Below are positions 1 to 6,840 of a DNA stretch of 12,124 bases, one piece after another. Numbering within the stretch: position 1 is the first letter of the stretch; every line of letters begins with the position of its first letter. The notes beneath the pieces are model-generated. The model made no database searches, had not been told where the DNA came from, and worked only from the letters and a program-made list of their open reading frames with translations. This DNA comes from Rhodocyclaceae bacterium UBA2271. GTDB lineage: Bacteria; Pseudomonadota; Gammaproteobacteria; Burkholderiales; Rhodocyclaceae. The DNA is taken from assembly GCA_002347405.1 (NCBI GenBank), contig DDXB01000063.1, positions 1 to 12,124 on the forward strand, read 5' to 3'. Both the position numbers and the translations under genes were made by a program.

Positions 1-117
1 CATGGTGACTGGAGCGATGCCGAATTCTCCGCGCTGGCGATGGCTCAGGCGCTACGCGGCAGCGAAGACGACCCCGTCGTCTATACCCGCGCCGACCTGC
101 GGGAACAATGGCAGTGA
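1..117 (+). CDS. 3' end of an antitoxin-like gene (partial)
   Basis: Frame 1 is open from the window edge to a TGA at 115-117 and gives 38 residues ending DLREQWQ. The fragment is acidic and helical in character (WSDAEFSALAMAQALRG, then a short acidic tail). Its stop lies inside the next gene, whose ATG is at 108, so the two share 10 bp. A small acidic gene overlapping the start of a PemK/MazF toxin is the usual position of the antitoxin, which binds and neutralises the toxin and represses the pair. The DNA-binding N-terminus lies outside the window, so the antitoxin family cannot be named. The assignment rests on position and composition. Confidence 0.6.
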   Translation, partial: HGDWSDAEFSALAMAQALRGSEDDPVVYTRADLREQWQ

Positions 118-461
118 AACAGGCCGGGCAGATCGTTCTCACGCCCTTTCCGCATACCGACCTATCCGGCGCCAAACTGCGCCCGGTGCTGATGTTGCGA
201 CGAGCCTCCCGCTACGATGACTGGCTGGTGTGCATGGTGTCGTCGAAGCTCGATCAGGCTGAAGCCGGCTTCGACGAAGTGCTTGCCACAACGGATGGCG
301 ATTTCGCTGCCAGCGGCCTCAAGGCGCCCAGCGTCCTGCGCCTTTCCCGCCTCGCCGTGCTGGATGGCGTCTTACTGGTTGGCAGCATTGGCAACATCGC
401 TAATGACAGGCTCGATCGCATCAGGCAACGGCTCGCGCGCTGGATCGCCACCGCGGATTGA
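108..461 (+). CDS. Type II toxin, PemK/MazF family
   Basis: This 117-aa protein has the normal size for a PemK/MazF-type endoribonuclease toxin, which cleaves mRNA and stops growth when its antitoxin is lost. The N-terminus has the family signature: GQIVLTPFPHTDLSG, then KLRPVLML, with the conserved Arg-Pro after the first beta-hairpin. It is followed by a VSSKL segment and, near residues 68-86, a hydrophobic strand SVLRLSRLAVLDG. The C-terminus is the usual Arg-rich helix (DRLDRIRQRLARWI). The ATG at 108 overlaps the upstream stop by 10 bp, so translation is probably coupled to the antitoxin. The chosen start gives the canonical N-terminus. Substrate specificity cannot be read from the sequence. 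Such pairs are often mobile, which fits the cassette-like remains downstream. Confidence 0.85.
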   Translation: MAVKQAGQIVLTPFPHTDLSGAKLRPVLMLRRASRYDDWLVCMVSSKLDQAEAGFDEVLATTDGDFAASGLKAPSVLRLSRLAVLDGVLLVGSIGNIANDRLDRIRQRLARWIATAD

Positions 462-500
462 TATTCGCCGTCCCGCCAGCGCCGACCTTTCGCGAATATC

Positions 501-633
501 CGTGCCTGGCCCCTTATGGCGTGCCTTATGGCTATTCCACTTGGCATGAATTGCTTATTTCACAAAGTTTCACAATGTCGCCACCGTCGCGAATTTAATT
601 CGAGCCTGGCCCCTTATCGCTCGCCTTATCGCT
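501..633 (+). repeat. Imperfect direct repeat, two 33-bp copies 100 bp apart
   Basis: Copies at 501-533 and 601-633 match at 28 of 33 positions and share an exact GCCTGGCCCCTTAT core. Each copy contains two tandem versions of CCTTATSGC, G in the first copy and C in the second. The first copy lies between the toxin gene and nothing recognisable. The second copy forms the beginning of the open frame that leads into the next small gene. No transposase or terminal inverted repeat accompanies them. The gene-poor stretch 462-703 holds only these repeats. Confidence 0.7.
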
Positions 634-703
634 TCTCGCGCTCCTAGGCGCGGTAATCGCGTGGTTTCTAAATGAGCGCCGTCGTCGAGCGTGGGAGGAA
701 TAC

Positions 704-1021
704 TTGCGAAAGGAGGAACGATATCGTGAACTCCTTCGAACGCTCACGGGTGTCTATAGCCACGCGGCCGATTCTGATGTTCGTCGTCAGTTTTTAGAGG
801 AATACAAGCGTTGCTGGCTCTATTGCAGCGACGAGGTAATACGGGCTGCGAACTCTGCAATGGAGGTCATGGTTGAAAATACCACCGTGCCAATGGAAGC
901 GCGCCTCGAACGCATAGGCAAGTTTGTTTTGGCAATTCGGCGCGATCTACTCCGCCGTAACCTCACGCGCCACACGGAACTGCAGGCAGCAGACTACGTT
1001 CATATCGCGCCTGGAAAATAG
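704..1021 (+). CDS. Small hypothetical protein, probably missing its N-terminus
   Basis: From a TTG at 704 this gives 105 aa, preceded by GGGAGGA at 693-699. The same frame stays open upstream back to a stop at 596-598. That upstream part encodes a clear hydrophobic segment (LSLLALLGAVIAWFLN) followed by Arg-rich ERRRRAWEEYLRKEERY, which reads as one membrane helix and a charged cytoplasmic stalk. There is no ATG, GTG or TTG between 599 and 703 in this frame, so a membrane-anchored ancestor appears to have lost its start, perhaps by recombination at the repeat copy 601-633. The remaining part is helical and charged, with no catalytic motif I recognise. The stop is followed 4 bp later by an attC-like half site, which suggests an integron cassette gene. 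It may be translated from 704 as a soluble fragment or be a pseudogene. Confidence 0.5.
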   Translation: MRKEERYRELLRTLTGVYSHAADSDVRRQFLEEYKRCWLYCSDEVIRAANSAMEVMVENTTVPMEARLERIGKFVLAIRRDLLRRNLTRHTELQAADYVHIAPGK

Positions 1022-1025
1022 TACC

Positions 1026-1055
1026 GCCCAACAAAGCGTTCAAGTGGGACGCTCC
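1026..1055 (+). other. attC-like half site (integron cassette remnant)
   Basis: GCCCAAC at 1026-1032 matches the attC core consensus RYYYAAC, and the following AAAGCGTTCAAGTGGGACGC resembles the conserved left part of many attC sites. It begins 4 bp after the stop of the small hypothetical gene, which is where a cassette's attC belongs. The complementary right half, ending in GTTRRRY, is not found in the next 100 bp. The site is therefore truncated and probably inactive. Confidence 0.5.
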
Positions 1056-1075
1056 GCCAGAATAGAAAAAGCAGT

Positions 1076-1098
1076 AGAAAAAGGGGCTCGGTTTTTCT
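1076..1098. terminator. Weak candidate terminator between convergent genes
   Basis: AGAAAAA at 1076-1082 is the inverted complement of TTTTTCT at 1092-1098, around a 9-nt GC-rich centre. It lies downstream of both the plus-strand cassette-like gene and the minus-strand stress-protein gene. The stem is A/T only, so as a terminator it would be weak. It is the only dyad noticed between 1022 and 1127. Confidence 0.25.
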
Positions 1099-1127
1099 CT
1101 AGCACCCAGGATGAGTGGCCAGCTCGG

Positions 1128-2045
1128 TCAGGGCAATTGCTCGGGCGCCTCGCGTGGGTCGCACATGACCAGCACATCGCATTGCGATTCCGCCAGCACA
1201 TGTTTGGTCACGCTGCCGAGCAGCAATTCCTCGGCGATGTGCGAGCCGTGCTTGCCGACGACAATCAAGTCGGCATCAACCTCCTGCTCCATGGCGACGA
1301 TCTGTTGCGCAGGATCGCCATGGCTGACCCGGCCCGAATACTCCATCGGCGTCAATCCGGCGGCGGCGGCCAGCTCGTGCAGCTGCTTGCGCCGAACTTC
1401 GCCCTCCTTGGCGACATATTGGCGGATCACCTGCTCATCGACGCCCGCGAAGGTCAGCTTGCCCTCGTAGGGCAGTTCGAAGGCATGCAGCAGGACAAGG
1501 TCGGCATCCGGCGCCAGCTGTCTCGCCATGCGGATCGCCTGGAGCGACACGGGCGAGAAATCCACGGCAATCAGTATGGAGCGATAAGCCTCATGGGGCG
1601 CCTGTTTCACTACCAGCACCGGCCGCTGCGCCGATTTGCGCAGCAGGCGTGCCGCGGTCGCCCCGAGCAGGGCGTGACGCAGGAAGGACTCGCCGCGCGC
1701 GCCAAGGACGATCAGATTTGCATCCAAGGCATCGGCCTCGGTGGCGATCACGGCGAGCGGGTTGCCCACCACAATGCTCGGCCGTGCGCTTACGCCGTGC
1801 CGGATGGCTTGGTCGCCGGCCAATTGGTCGAGGCGCGCGCGGACATCGTTTTCCAGGGTCGCCCGCACCGCCGAAACGTCGCCCCCCAGCATCTCGCGCA
1901 AGCTGTCGAGAGTGTCCAACTCGATCGCATGGATGAGATGAAGTTCGCTACCGGCAAGGGCGGCCAGGAAAAAGGCCCGCTCGACGGCATGGCGCGACGG
2001 TGCGGAGAGGTCGGTGGCGGCAAGAATCGTCTGGGTACTTGTCAT
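1128..2045 (-). CDS. Universal stress protein with two Usp domains
   Basis: This 305-aa protein is a tandem duplication of the UspA fold. Domain 1 (about residues 4-147) starts TILAATDLS and carries G115-x2-G118-x9-G128 followed by AT. Domain 2 (about 154-295) starts SILIAVDFS and carries G264-x2-G267-x9-G277-S, the full nucleotide-binding motif of ATP-binding Usp proteins. Domain 2 is therefore expected to bind ATP, while domain 1 has Ala instead of Ser/Thr. Its ATG overlaps the TGA of the upstream antiporter gene (ATGA at 2042-2045), and AAGGAAG lies about 8 nt before the start, so it is translated with the operon. Cytoplasmic Usp proteins help survival under stress and some bind transporters; a role in modulating the Kef-type antiporters of this operon is inferred from position. 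Confidence 0.9.
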   Translation of the reverse strand: MTSTQTILAATDLSAPSRHAVERAFFLAALAGSELHLIHAIELDTLDSLREMLGGDVSAVRATLENDVRARLDQLAGDQAIRHGVSARPSIVVGNPLAVIATEADALDANLIVLGARGESFLRHALLGATAARLLRKSAQRPVLVVKQAPHEAYRSILIAVDFSPVSLQAIRMARQLAPDADLVLLHAFELPYEGKLTFAGVDEQVIRQYVAKEGEVRRKQLHELAAAAGLTPMEYSGRVSHGDPAQQIVAMEQEVDADLIVVGKHGSHIAEELLLGSVTKHVLAESQCDVLVMCDPREAPEQLP

Positions 2046-3751
2046 TTGGCATCTTCCTTCACGGGGGGTTCAATCACGGGCTGGTAGTCCCAGTCGCGGA
2101 TGTCCTGCAGCATCTGGTCGATATCGACGGTCGGAATTTGCAGCATCCGCAAGGCGGTCGCGCCGAGACGCAGGCTGGATTCGATCGTCTCGGGATACGC
2201 ATGAATCGCGCCGGCATTGATCAAGGCTGCACTGGCTTCGAGATCGCGGGCACGCGCGATCACCGGCACATGCGGACAATGCTGGCGCAGCGCGGCAACC
2301 GTCCGTAGCGCGACGGCATGGCTATCGACGGTGATGATGGCCAGGCTTGCACGCTCGGCCCGCGCCGCTGCCAGCAGGTCCGGATCGGCAATGTCGCCGT
2401 AGAGCACGGCATGCCCGTCGACCTGCCCCTGCCGCACCCGCTTCGAATCGGTGTCGAAGGCGACGAAATCGACGCCCCTGGATTTCAGCAGCACCGCGAT
2501 GGTATGGCCGACCCGGCCGTAGCCACCGACCAGCACCTGGGGTGCTGGCAGCCCGGCAAGCCGGTCCGCCAGCGGGGGAATCTCGGCGGCTGGCCTGGCC
2601 AGGCGGGTAGCTATCGCCCGGTTGTAACGGATCAACAGGACGCCCGCGATCATCGAGAACAGGACGGCGGTCAGCACGATCTGGCCGGTCTGCGCATCGA
2701 TCACGCTGGCATCGAGCGCGATGGCGAGCAGCGCGAAGCCAAACTCGCCCCCCACCGCCAGCAACAGGGCGGTACGCCAGGCTCCGGGCGCGTCCATGCC
2801 GCTGCGGCGCACGATCAGGGCGACGACAACGATCTTGCTGACCAGCAGCAGCAGGGCGCCCAGCAGCGCCCAGTGCCAGATGCGCGGCAGCGTACCCGGG
2901 TCGATGAGCATGCCGATGCCGATGAAGAACAGGCCCAGCAGCACATCGCGAAACGGCCGGATGCTGGATTCCACCTGATGACGGAACTCGGTCTCGCCGA
3001 GCATCATGCCCGCGAGGAAGGCGCCGAAGGCCAGCGATAGCCCCAGGGTATCGGTCGTCCAGGCGGCCGCCAGCACCACCAGCAAGACCGTGAGGGTGAA
3101 CAGCTCGGCGGAACGGCGTTCGGCGATCATGTGGAAGAACGGGCGCAGGGCCCAGCGCGCGGCATAGAAGACCAGGGCAAACGCCAGGGTCGCCTTGGCC
3201 ATCGCCCAAGCCAGCTCGCCGGCGAGCGCGTCCATGCCGCTGGCGGCACCCAGCACGGGGATGAGGATCAGCAGCGGTACGGCGGTGACATCCTGGAAGA
3301 CCGAAATGGCCATGCCCAGGCGCCCATGCGGGGTGGCGTCCTCGCCCTGCTCGGCCAGCTGCCGGCCGATGATGGTGGACGAGGACTGCGCGAAGACGGC
3401 GCCGATGACGAAAGCCACCACGACATTCATGCCTGCCAGCCACAGCAGCACGGTCACGACGGCTGTCGTCAATACAACTTGCGCGGTGCCGAGGCCAAGA
3501 ATCTGGTGGCGCATCGCGTGCAGTTGCGGCAGCGAGTAATTGAGCCCGATCGTGAACAGCAGGAACACCACGCCGAACTCGGCCAGTGCCTTGAATTCCG
3601 TGACATGCACGGTCGGTCCGGCGGTGTGGGGACCGAGTATCAGGCCGACCAGCAGGTAACCGAGGCTGGAGGGGATATGCAAACGCTGGAAGGCGACCAT
3701 GATCGCCACAGCCATGCCGAGAAGGAGAATGATTTGAACCAGATTTTCCAT
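2042..3751 (-). CDS. Kef-type cation:proton antiporter with C-terminal RCK_N domain (copy 1)
   Basis: This 569-aa inner-membrane protein belongs to the CPA2 family (KefB/KefC/YbaL type). Residues 1-380 are a run of about 12-13 hydrophobic helices. They include the family's Gln153-Asp154 pair (VFQDVTAVPLL), which carries the ion-site Asp, and a GGEFGFALL segment near 334-342. Residues about 405-530 are a TrkA-N/RCK domain with the nucleotide-binding motif GGYGRVG (409-415) and a following acidic FDTDS strand end. The protein presumably exchanges K+ (or Na+) for H+ and is gated by nucleotide or ligand binding to the RCK domain; the actual ion cannot be read from sequence. The ATG lies 5 bp after the stop of a 45-aa ORF, and no strong Shine-Dalgarno is seen, so coupling to that ORF is likely. 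The C-terminus overlaps the usp start. Confidence 0.9.
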   Translation of the reverse strand: MENLVQIILLLGMAVAIMVAFQRLHIPSSLGYLLVGLILGPHTAGPTVHVTEFKALAEFGVVFLLFTIGLNYSLPQLHAMRHQILGLGTAQVVLTTAVVTVLLWLAGMNVVVAFVIGAVFAQSSSTIIGRQLAEQGEDATPHGRLGMAISVFQDVTAVPLLILIPVLGAASGMDALAGELAWAMAKATLAFALVFYAARWALRPFFHMIAERRSAELFTLTVLLVVLAAAWTTDTLGLSLAFGAFLAGMMLGETEFRHQVESSIRPFRDVLLGLFFIGIGMLIDPGTLPRIWHWALLGALLLLVSKIVVVALIVRRSGMDAPGAWRTALLLAVGGEFGFALLAIALDASVIDAQTGQIVLTAVLFSMIAGVLLIRYNRAIATRLARPAAEIPPLADRLAGLPAPQVLVGGYGRVGHTIAVLLKSRGVDFVAFDTDSKRVRQGQVDGHAVLYGDIADPDLLAAARAERASLAIITVDSHAVALRTVAALRQHCPHVPVIARARDLEASAALINAGAIHAYPETIESSLRLGATALRMLQIPTVDIDQMLQDIRDWDYQPVIEPPVKEDAK

Positions 3752-3756
3752 GGGGC

Positions 3757-3894
3757 TTATTCGCTCGCTGCGTTTCCAGACAGGGGGGCGATGTGTCGCT
3801 CATACCTCTCAAGAAACTCGCCGGGCCGCCCCAGGAGTTTCTTGGCCCCTTGAGGAGAGAACAACGCGTAGCGGCGTTTTCGGGGTGGGCTCAT
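3757..3894 (-). CDS. 45-aa basic small ORF between the two Kef-type genes
   Basis: Reading from the ATG at 3894-3892 gives a 45-residue protein beginning MSPPRKRRYALFSPQG and ending GNAASE, with a TAA at 3759-3757. Support for translation is strong. AAGGAGGT (3908-3901) sits 6 nt before the ATG, the ATG overlaps the TGA of the upstream antiporter gene (ATGA), and the stop is 5 bp before the ATG of the next antiporter. It is basic and hydrophilic, with no signal peptide, membrane helix, Cys or recognised domain. A 10-bp inverted repeat lies within its codons. I do not recognise a family. It could be a small regulator of one antiporter, or a coupling ORF whose translation sets expression of the downstream gene. 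It is too short for many gene finders. Confidence 0.7.
   Translation of the reverse strand: MSPPRKRRYALFSPQGAKKLLGRPGEFLERYERHIAPLSGNAASE
3810..3844 (-). promoter_or_regulatory. 10-bp inverted repeat (RNA hairpin) inside the 45-aa ORF
   Basis: CAAGAAACTC (3810-3819) and GAGTTTCTTG (3835-3844) are perfect complements around a 15-nt GC-rich loop, in which GGG and CCC could pair further. In the operon mRNA this would be a stable stem about 60-95 nt before the next antiporter start. It has no U-tract, so it is not a classical terminator. It could be an RNase processing or stability element that sets the ratio of the two antiporters. Confidence 0.55.
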
Positions 3895-5552
3895 TTTGCC
3901 ACCTCCTTGTTCCTGATGATGGCTGTCAGGGCTTCGACCGCGTAGTCGACGGCGTTGCGCATCGGGTACAGGATGGTCGGGGCGCCCAGTCTCTTCAGGG
4001 CGGCACCGTCAAAATCCTCGCGGGCGACCACCGCCACCTCGCCGGTGAAATGCAGTTCGCGCAGGCCGCGCAGCAGATCGCGGTTCGAGGCCATGTCCGG
4101 CAGGGTGCTGACCACCCAGCGCGTGTCCTTGAGCGGCAGGCTTTCGAGGAATTCGCTGGCGATGCCGTCGCCGTAGCGCACCGGCAGGCCATGCCGCCGC
4201 AGGGCGCGCGCGACCTCCGGATCGAATTCGACACCGAGCACCTTGAGTTCGGCTTCTTTCAGGCCCAGTGCCAGGCGGCTGCCGTAGCGCCCGAGACCGA
4301 AGACGATGACGTCGGCCTCGCGCAGGTCGTGACGCTCCGTGGCCACGGCCAGTTCCCGATGGGGTCGCTTGCGTTCGAAGAAGCCGAGCCAGGGTCCCAG
4401 TTTCTCGTAGAGCTGATGCGAGTAAAGGATCATGTAGGTCGACAATGCGATCGTGATCAGACCGACCAGCGTGGTCAGCCCCAGCGCGCCGCCGCCGATA
4501 TGGCCGAGCGAAATGCCCATGGCGACGAAGATGATCGAGAACTCGCTGATCTGCGCCACCGTCAGGCCGCAGAGAAACCCGGTGCGCTTGCGATAGCCCA
4601 TGTAGCCCATGATGGCCATGACGATCAGCGGGTTGCCGATCAGCACGAACAGCGACAGCACCACCGCCGGCCAGACCTCGCCACCGAGGGTCGAGAAGTC
4701 TAGATTGGCGCCCAGATCGATGAAGAAGAACAGCAGCAGGAAGTCGCGGATACCGGTCAGTCGGGCATTGATCGCATCGCGATAATGCGTCGATGCCAGC
4801 GAGAAACCAGCGAGGAAGGCGCCCGCTTCCTTGGAGAAACCCGCCCATTCGCCCAGCGCGGCGAGCCCCGTGCCCCAGGCGATGGCGAAGATGAGCAGCA
4901 GTTCCTGTGATTGCGCCATGCGGTCGACCACCCGGGGCAACACGTAGCGCATGAGCAGATACATGCCGACGGCGGCGACGCCGATTCTCAAGGAAAGCGA
5001 GCCCGCCAGGGCCAGCAGAGACCCTTCGCCGCCGCCGCCATCGCCACGCAGGGCGCTCATCACCATCATCGCGACCACGACGGCCAGATCCTGGACGATC
5101 AGGAAACCGACGGCAATGCGGCCGTGCAGGGAGTCGATCTCGCGCTTGTCGGAAAGCAGCTTGACGATGATGATGGTGCTGGAGAAAGTCAGCGCGACAG
5201 CGACGTAGAGCGCCTCCACCCAGCCCTTGCCCATCGCCAGGGTGAGGAGGAAGCCGATGACGATGGTGAAGGCAAGCTGCCCCAGGCCGGTGGCCAGCGC
5301 GACCGGGCCGATATGGCGAATATGTTGCAAGTCGAGCTTGAGACCGACAACGAACAGCAGTACCGCCACGCCAACCTGAGCCAGCAGGGCGATCTGGTCA
5401 TGAGCCGTGACGATGCCGAGCAGGGCGGGGCCGGCAACGATGCCGATGACGATGTAGGCGATCAGCACCGGCTGGCGCAGCCACAACGACACTGCACCCG
5501 CGGCGGCGGACATCAGTAGCAGAAGGGCAAATTCACCAAAGACACCATGCAT
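3891..5552 (-). CDS. Kef-type cation:proton antiporter with C-terminal RCK_N domain (copy 2)
   Basis: This 553-aa CPA2-family protein is the first gene of the tight four-gene block. Residues 1-380 are hydrophobic helices, with the family's VGLKLDL region (69-75), TFSST (122-126) and a Gln154-Asp155 pair (IVQDLAVVV). An ISEFSIIFVAMG segment at about 335-346 takes the place of the GEF motif of copy 1. Residues about 414-535 form a TrkA-N/RCK domain with GLGRYG (419-424) and GVEFDPE as the end of the second strand. It is clearly a distant paralogue of copy 1, not a recent duplicate. The start codon is ATG at 5552, with GGAG about 9 nt upstream. The 212 bp before it contain no gene and may hold a promoter, though I could not identify convincing -35/-10 boxes. 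Likely role: regulated K+/H+ exchange in the inner membrane. Confidence 0.9.
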   Translation of the reverse strand: MHGVFGEFALLLLMSAAAGAVSLWLRQPVLIAYIVIGIVAGPALLGIVTAHDQIALLAQVGVAVLLFVVGLKLDLQHIRHIGPVALATGLGQLAFTIVIGFLLTLAMGKGWVEALYVAVALTFSSTIIIVKLLSDKREIDSLHGRIAVGFLIVQDLAVVVAMMVMSALRGDGGGGEGSLLALAGSLSLRIGVAAVGMYLLMRYVLPRVVDRMAQSQELLLIFAIAWGTGLAALGEWAGFSKEAGAFLAGFSLASTHYRDAINARLTGIRDFLLLFFFIDLGANLDFSTLGGEVWPAVVLSLFVLIGNPLIVMAIMGYMGYRKRTGFLCGLTVAQISEFSIIFVAMGISLGHIGGGALGLTTLVGLITIALSTYMILYSHQLYEKLGPWLGFFERKRPHRELAVATERHDLREADVIVFGLGRYGSRLALGLKEAELKVLGVEFDPEVARALRRHGLPVRYGDGIASEFLESLPLKDTRWVVSTLPDMASNRDLLRGLRELHFTGEVAVVAREDFDGAALKRLGAPTILYPMRNAVDYAVEALTAIIRNKEVAK

Positions 5553-5764
5553 GTTTCAGGGCTCCGATTCGACATGTGCGCTTCTTGCGCAGACGGGCAT
5601 CCGGCTAGGCAAACGCAGAACAAGCCGCCGCAAGATTTGGCGGTGAGTTGGGATGAAGGTGAAATTGCGATGCGCGATACATTATCGACGGAAAGAAGGT
5701 CATTTTTTGGTCTGGCAACGCACGAACAGGAGTAACCCAGTTTACCTTGGGCCGGAGAACCGGA

Positions 5765-6022
5765 CTACCCGCTGGTGTCGGTCGGGGATTGATCCTTCTC
5801 GGCCGCACGCTCACGTCGCCAGAGCACCGTCTTCCAGACCAGCAGCGCCGCCGGCAGCAGGTGCCAGACCACGTCGAAGATGTCGATGGGGCGGGTGAGC
5901 GTGCCGTTCATCGCCATGCGCGCCTTTTCGACGAGGTGCGGCTCGGGAACGAAGGGCGCGCCCAGCATCAGCACGGTGATGACGATCAGGATCGGAAACG
6001 GAAACTCGCGGATGAATCGCAT
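5765..6022 (-). CDS. 85-aa two-helix membrane protein, unknown function
   Basis: From the ATG at 6022 this gives 85 aa starting MRFIREFPFPILIVITVLML. It has two hydrophobic segments: residues about 8-24, and about 48-66 (DIFDVVWHLLPAALLVWKTVL). Between them lies a loop with FVPEPHLVEKARM and NGTLTRPIDIFD. The C-terminal tail is charged (WRRERAAEKDQS). The frame continues upstream without a stop, but the upstream part overlaps the preceding gene and reads as Arg/Ser-rich shadow, so the ATG 7 bp after that gene's stop is chosen. The tight spacing indicates an operon with the carboxymuconolactone decarboxylase-like gene. I do not recognise a biochemical function. Similar small proteins are, to my memory, sometimes labelled as transporter fragments, but nothing here supports transport. 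Confidence 0.7.
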   Translation of the reverse strand: MRFIREFPFPILIVITVLMLGAPFVPEPHLVEKARMAMNGTLTRPIDIFDVVWHLLPAALLVWKTVLWRRERAAEKDQSPTDTSG

Positions 6023-6029
6023 GGTGGGC

Positions 6030-6596
6030 TCAATCAGTTGGTGAACGGGGCGGCACGCGGCAGAACCCCTGCATCGGGATGGCCAGCGCGTCGTTGAACT
6101 TGCTCGATAGGTTCTGCACGCCGATCCACGCCGTAATGGCGACAATCGCGTCGTCTCTGAAGAAGCGCTTGAGCTCGGTCATCGCGCGGGCGGTGCCGGC
6201 ATCGTCGTTGAGCGTCACCGCCTCGGCGTAAGCGAGCGCCGCGCGCTCTTCCGCGCTGAAGACCTCGGGGTGCTCCGGCCAGCGGTCGATGCAGTCGATC
6301 TTCTCGTGCGCGCCATGCGCCGCGAGGAAATTGTGGGCATTGAAGTCCACGCAGAAATCGCAATGGTTGAGCTGCGAGATGCGCACGCTCAGCAGCGTCC
6401 GCAGCAGGCCGCCGGGCGAGGACAGCCGGTTGAAGCGGCCGATCAACAGCAGGAAGACGAACATGATCGCGGGCTGCCGCCCCCACGCCCACATCGGGGA
6501 CAGCACCTGCCCGTATTTGCGTTTCTGGTAGGCGAAAACCAGGCGCACGTACCAGGGAAAGTCACGTTCGGAGAGTTCGTCGAGTCGGTTAGCCAT
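6030..6596 (-). CDS. Carboxymuconolactone decarboxylase/AhpD-like family protein
   Basis: From the ATG at 6596 this gives 188 aa. The core is an all-helical CMD/AhpD-like domain with SQLNHCDFCVDFNAH. The CXXC pair is Cys79/Cys82, and a His follows at 88, six residues after the second Cys instead of the four typical of AhpD, where Asn86 stands. AERAALAYAEAVTLND-type sequence (here AEERAALAYAEAVT, about 115-128) and FFRDDAIVAITAWIGVQNLSSKFNDAL at the end are typical of the family. CXXC members act as thiol-disulfide or alkylhydroperoxidase proteins, but the altered spacing makes the activity uncertain. Residues about 38-54 are strongly hydrophobic. A TTG at 6665 would add 23 residues of unlikely composition, so the ATG is preferred although its Shine-Dalgarno is poor. 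It leads the 85-aa gene and may head the Kef operon. Confidence 0.8.
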   Translation of the reverse strand: MANRLDELSERDFPWYVRLVFAYQKRKYGQVLSPMWAWGRQPAIMFVFLLLIGRFNRLSSPGGLLRTLLSVRISQLNHCDFCVDFNAHNFLAAHGAHEKIDCIDRWPEHPEVFSAEERAALAYAEAVTLNDDAGTARAMTELKRFFRDDAIVAITAWIGVQNLSSKFNDALAIPMQGFCRVPPRSPTD

Positions 6597-6840
6597 GGGC
6601 GGAACGAAAAAGTGGCGCGGAGGAAAGTCGGGAGTCTGGCTATTATTCCAGATGCACGCGAGCAAAACCGGGCCCGATGATGAAAGTCGGCGTGACCGAA
6701 AATTATCCCCGTGGCACTGGCACGACGGCGGACTCTTGAAACTGTGCAGCGAAAACCGTGGCCCTCTATTTGCTCTCCATATCCGCTGAAGGTGTTTGCC
6801 GGTTTACCGTAGCATCGCGGGTGATTATGGGGGAAATCAG
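6597..6840. promoter_or_regulatory. Divergent intergenic region, CMD-like gene / nine-heme cytochrome
   Basis: These 244 bp separate divergently transcribed genes and should contain promoters for both. A GGCACTGGCAC tandem motif occurs near 6714-6724, but no spacing-correct sigma-54 site, FNR-type box or convincing -35/-10 pair was found. GGGGGA at 6830-6835 serves as the ribosome binding site for the cytochrome start at 6841. Confidence 0.4.

Noticed and set aside
672..800. ATG at 672 as the start of the small hypothetical gene
   Set aside because: It is in a different frame from the 704-1021 protein and runs into a stop after about 41 codons.
924..2087. 387-aa plus-strand open frame opposite the universal stress protein gene
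   Set aside because: It is antisense to a convincing Usp gene, is rich in Gln/Arg/His with no domain, and is explained by high-GC shadow reading.
2322..3812. 496-aa minus-strand open frame overlapping the Kef-type gene in another frame
   Set aside because: Its composition is Arg/Pro/His-rich and typical of a shifted frame over a real membrane protein gene; the Kef frame has all the family motifs.
5582..5612. GG-N10-GC pair upstream of the Kef operon as a second sigma-54 promoter
   Set aside because: Only the GG and GC dinucleotides fit; the surrounding -24 and -12 bases do not match the consensus.
5620..5650. CCGCC...GGCGG hairpin before the Kef operon as a terminator
   Set aside because: The stem is only 5 bp with a 9-nt loop and no T-run, so it is not distinguishable from chance at this GC content.
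6597..6665. TTG start at 6665 extending the CMD-like protein by 23 residues
   Set aside because: The extension has no family character, and the ATG at 6596 gives the expected N-terminus.
6710..6735. TGGCACG near the cytochrome start as a sigma-54 -24 element
   Set aside because: No GC is found at the required spacing downstream of the GG, so there is no -12 element.
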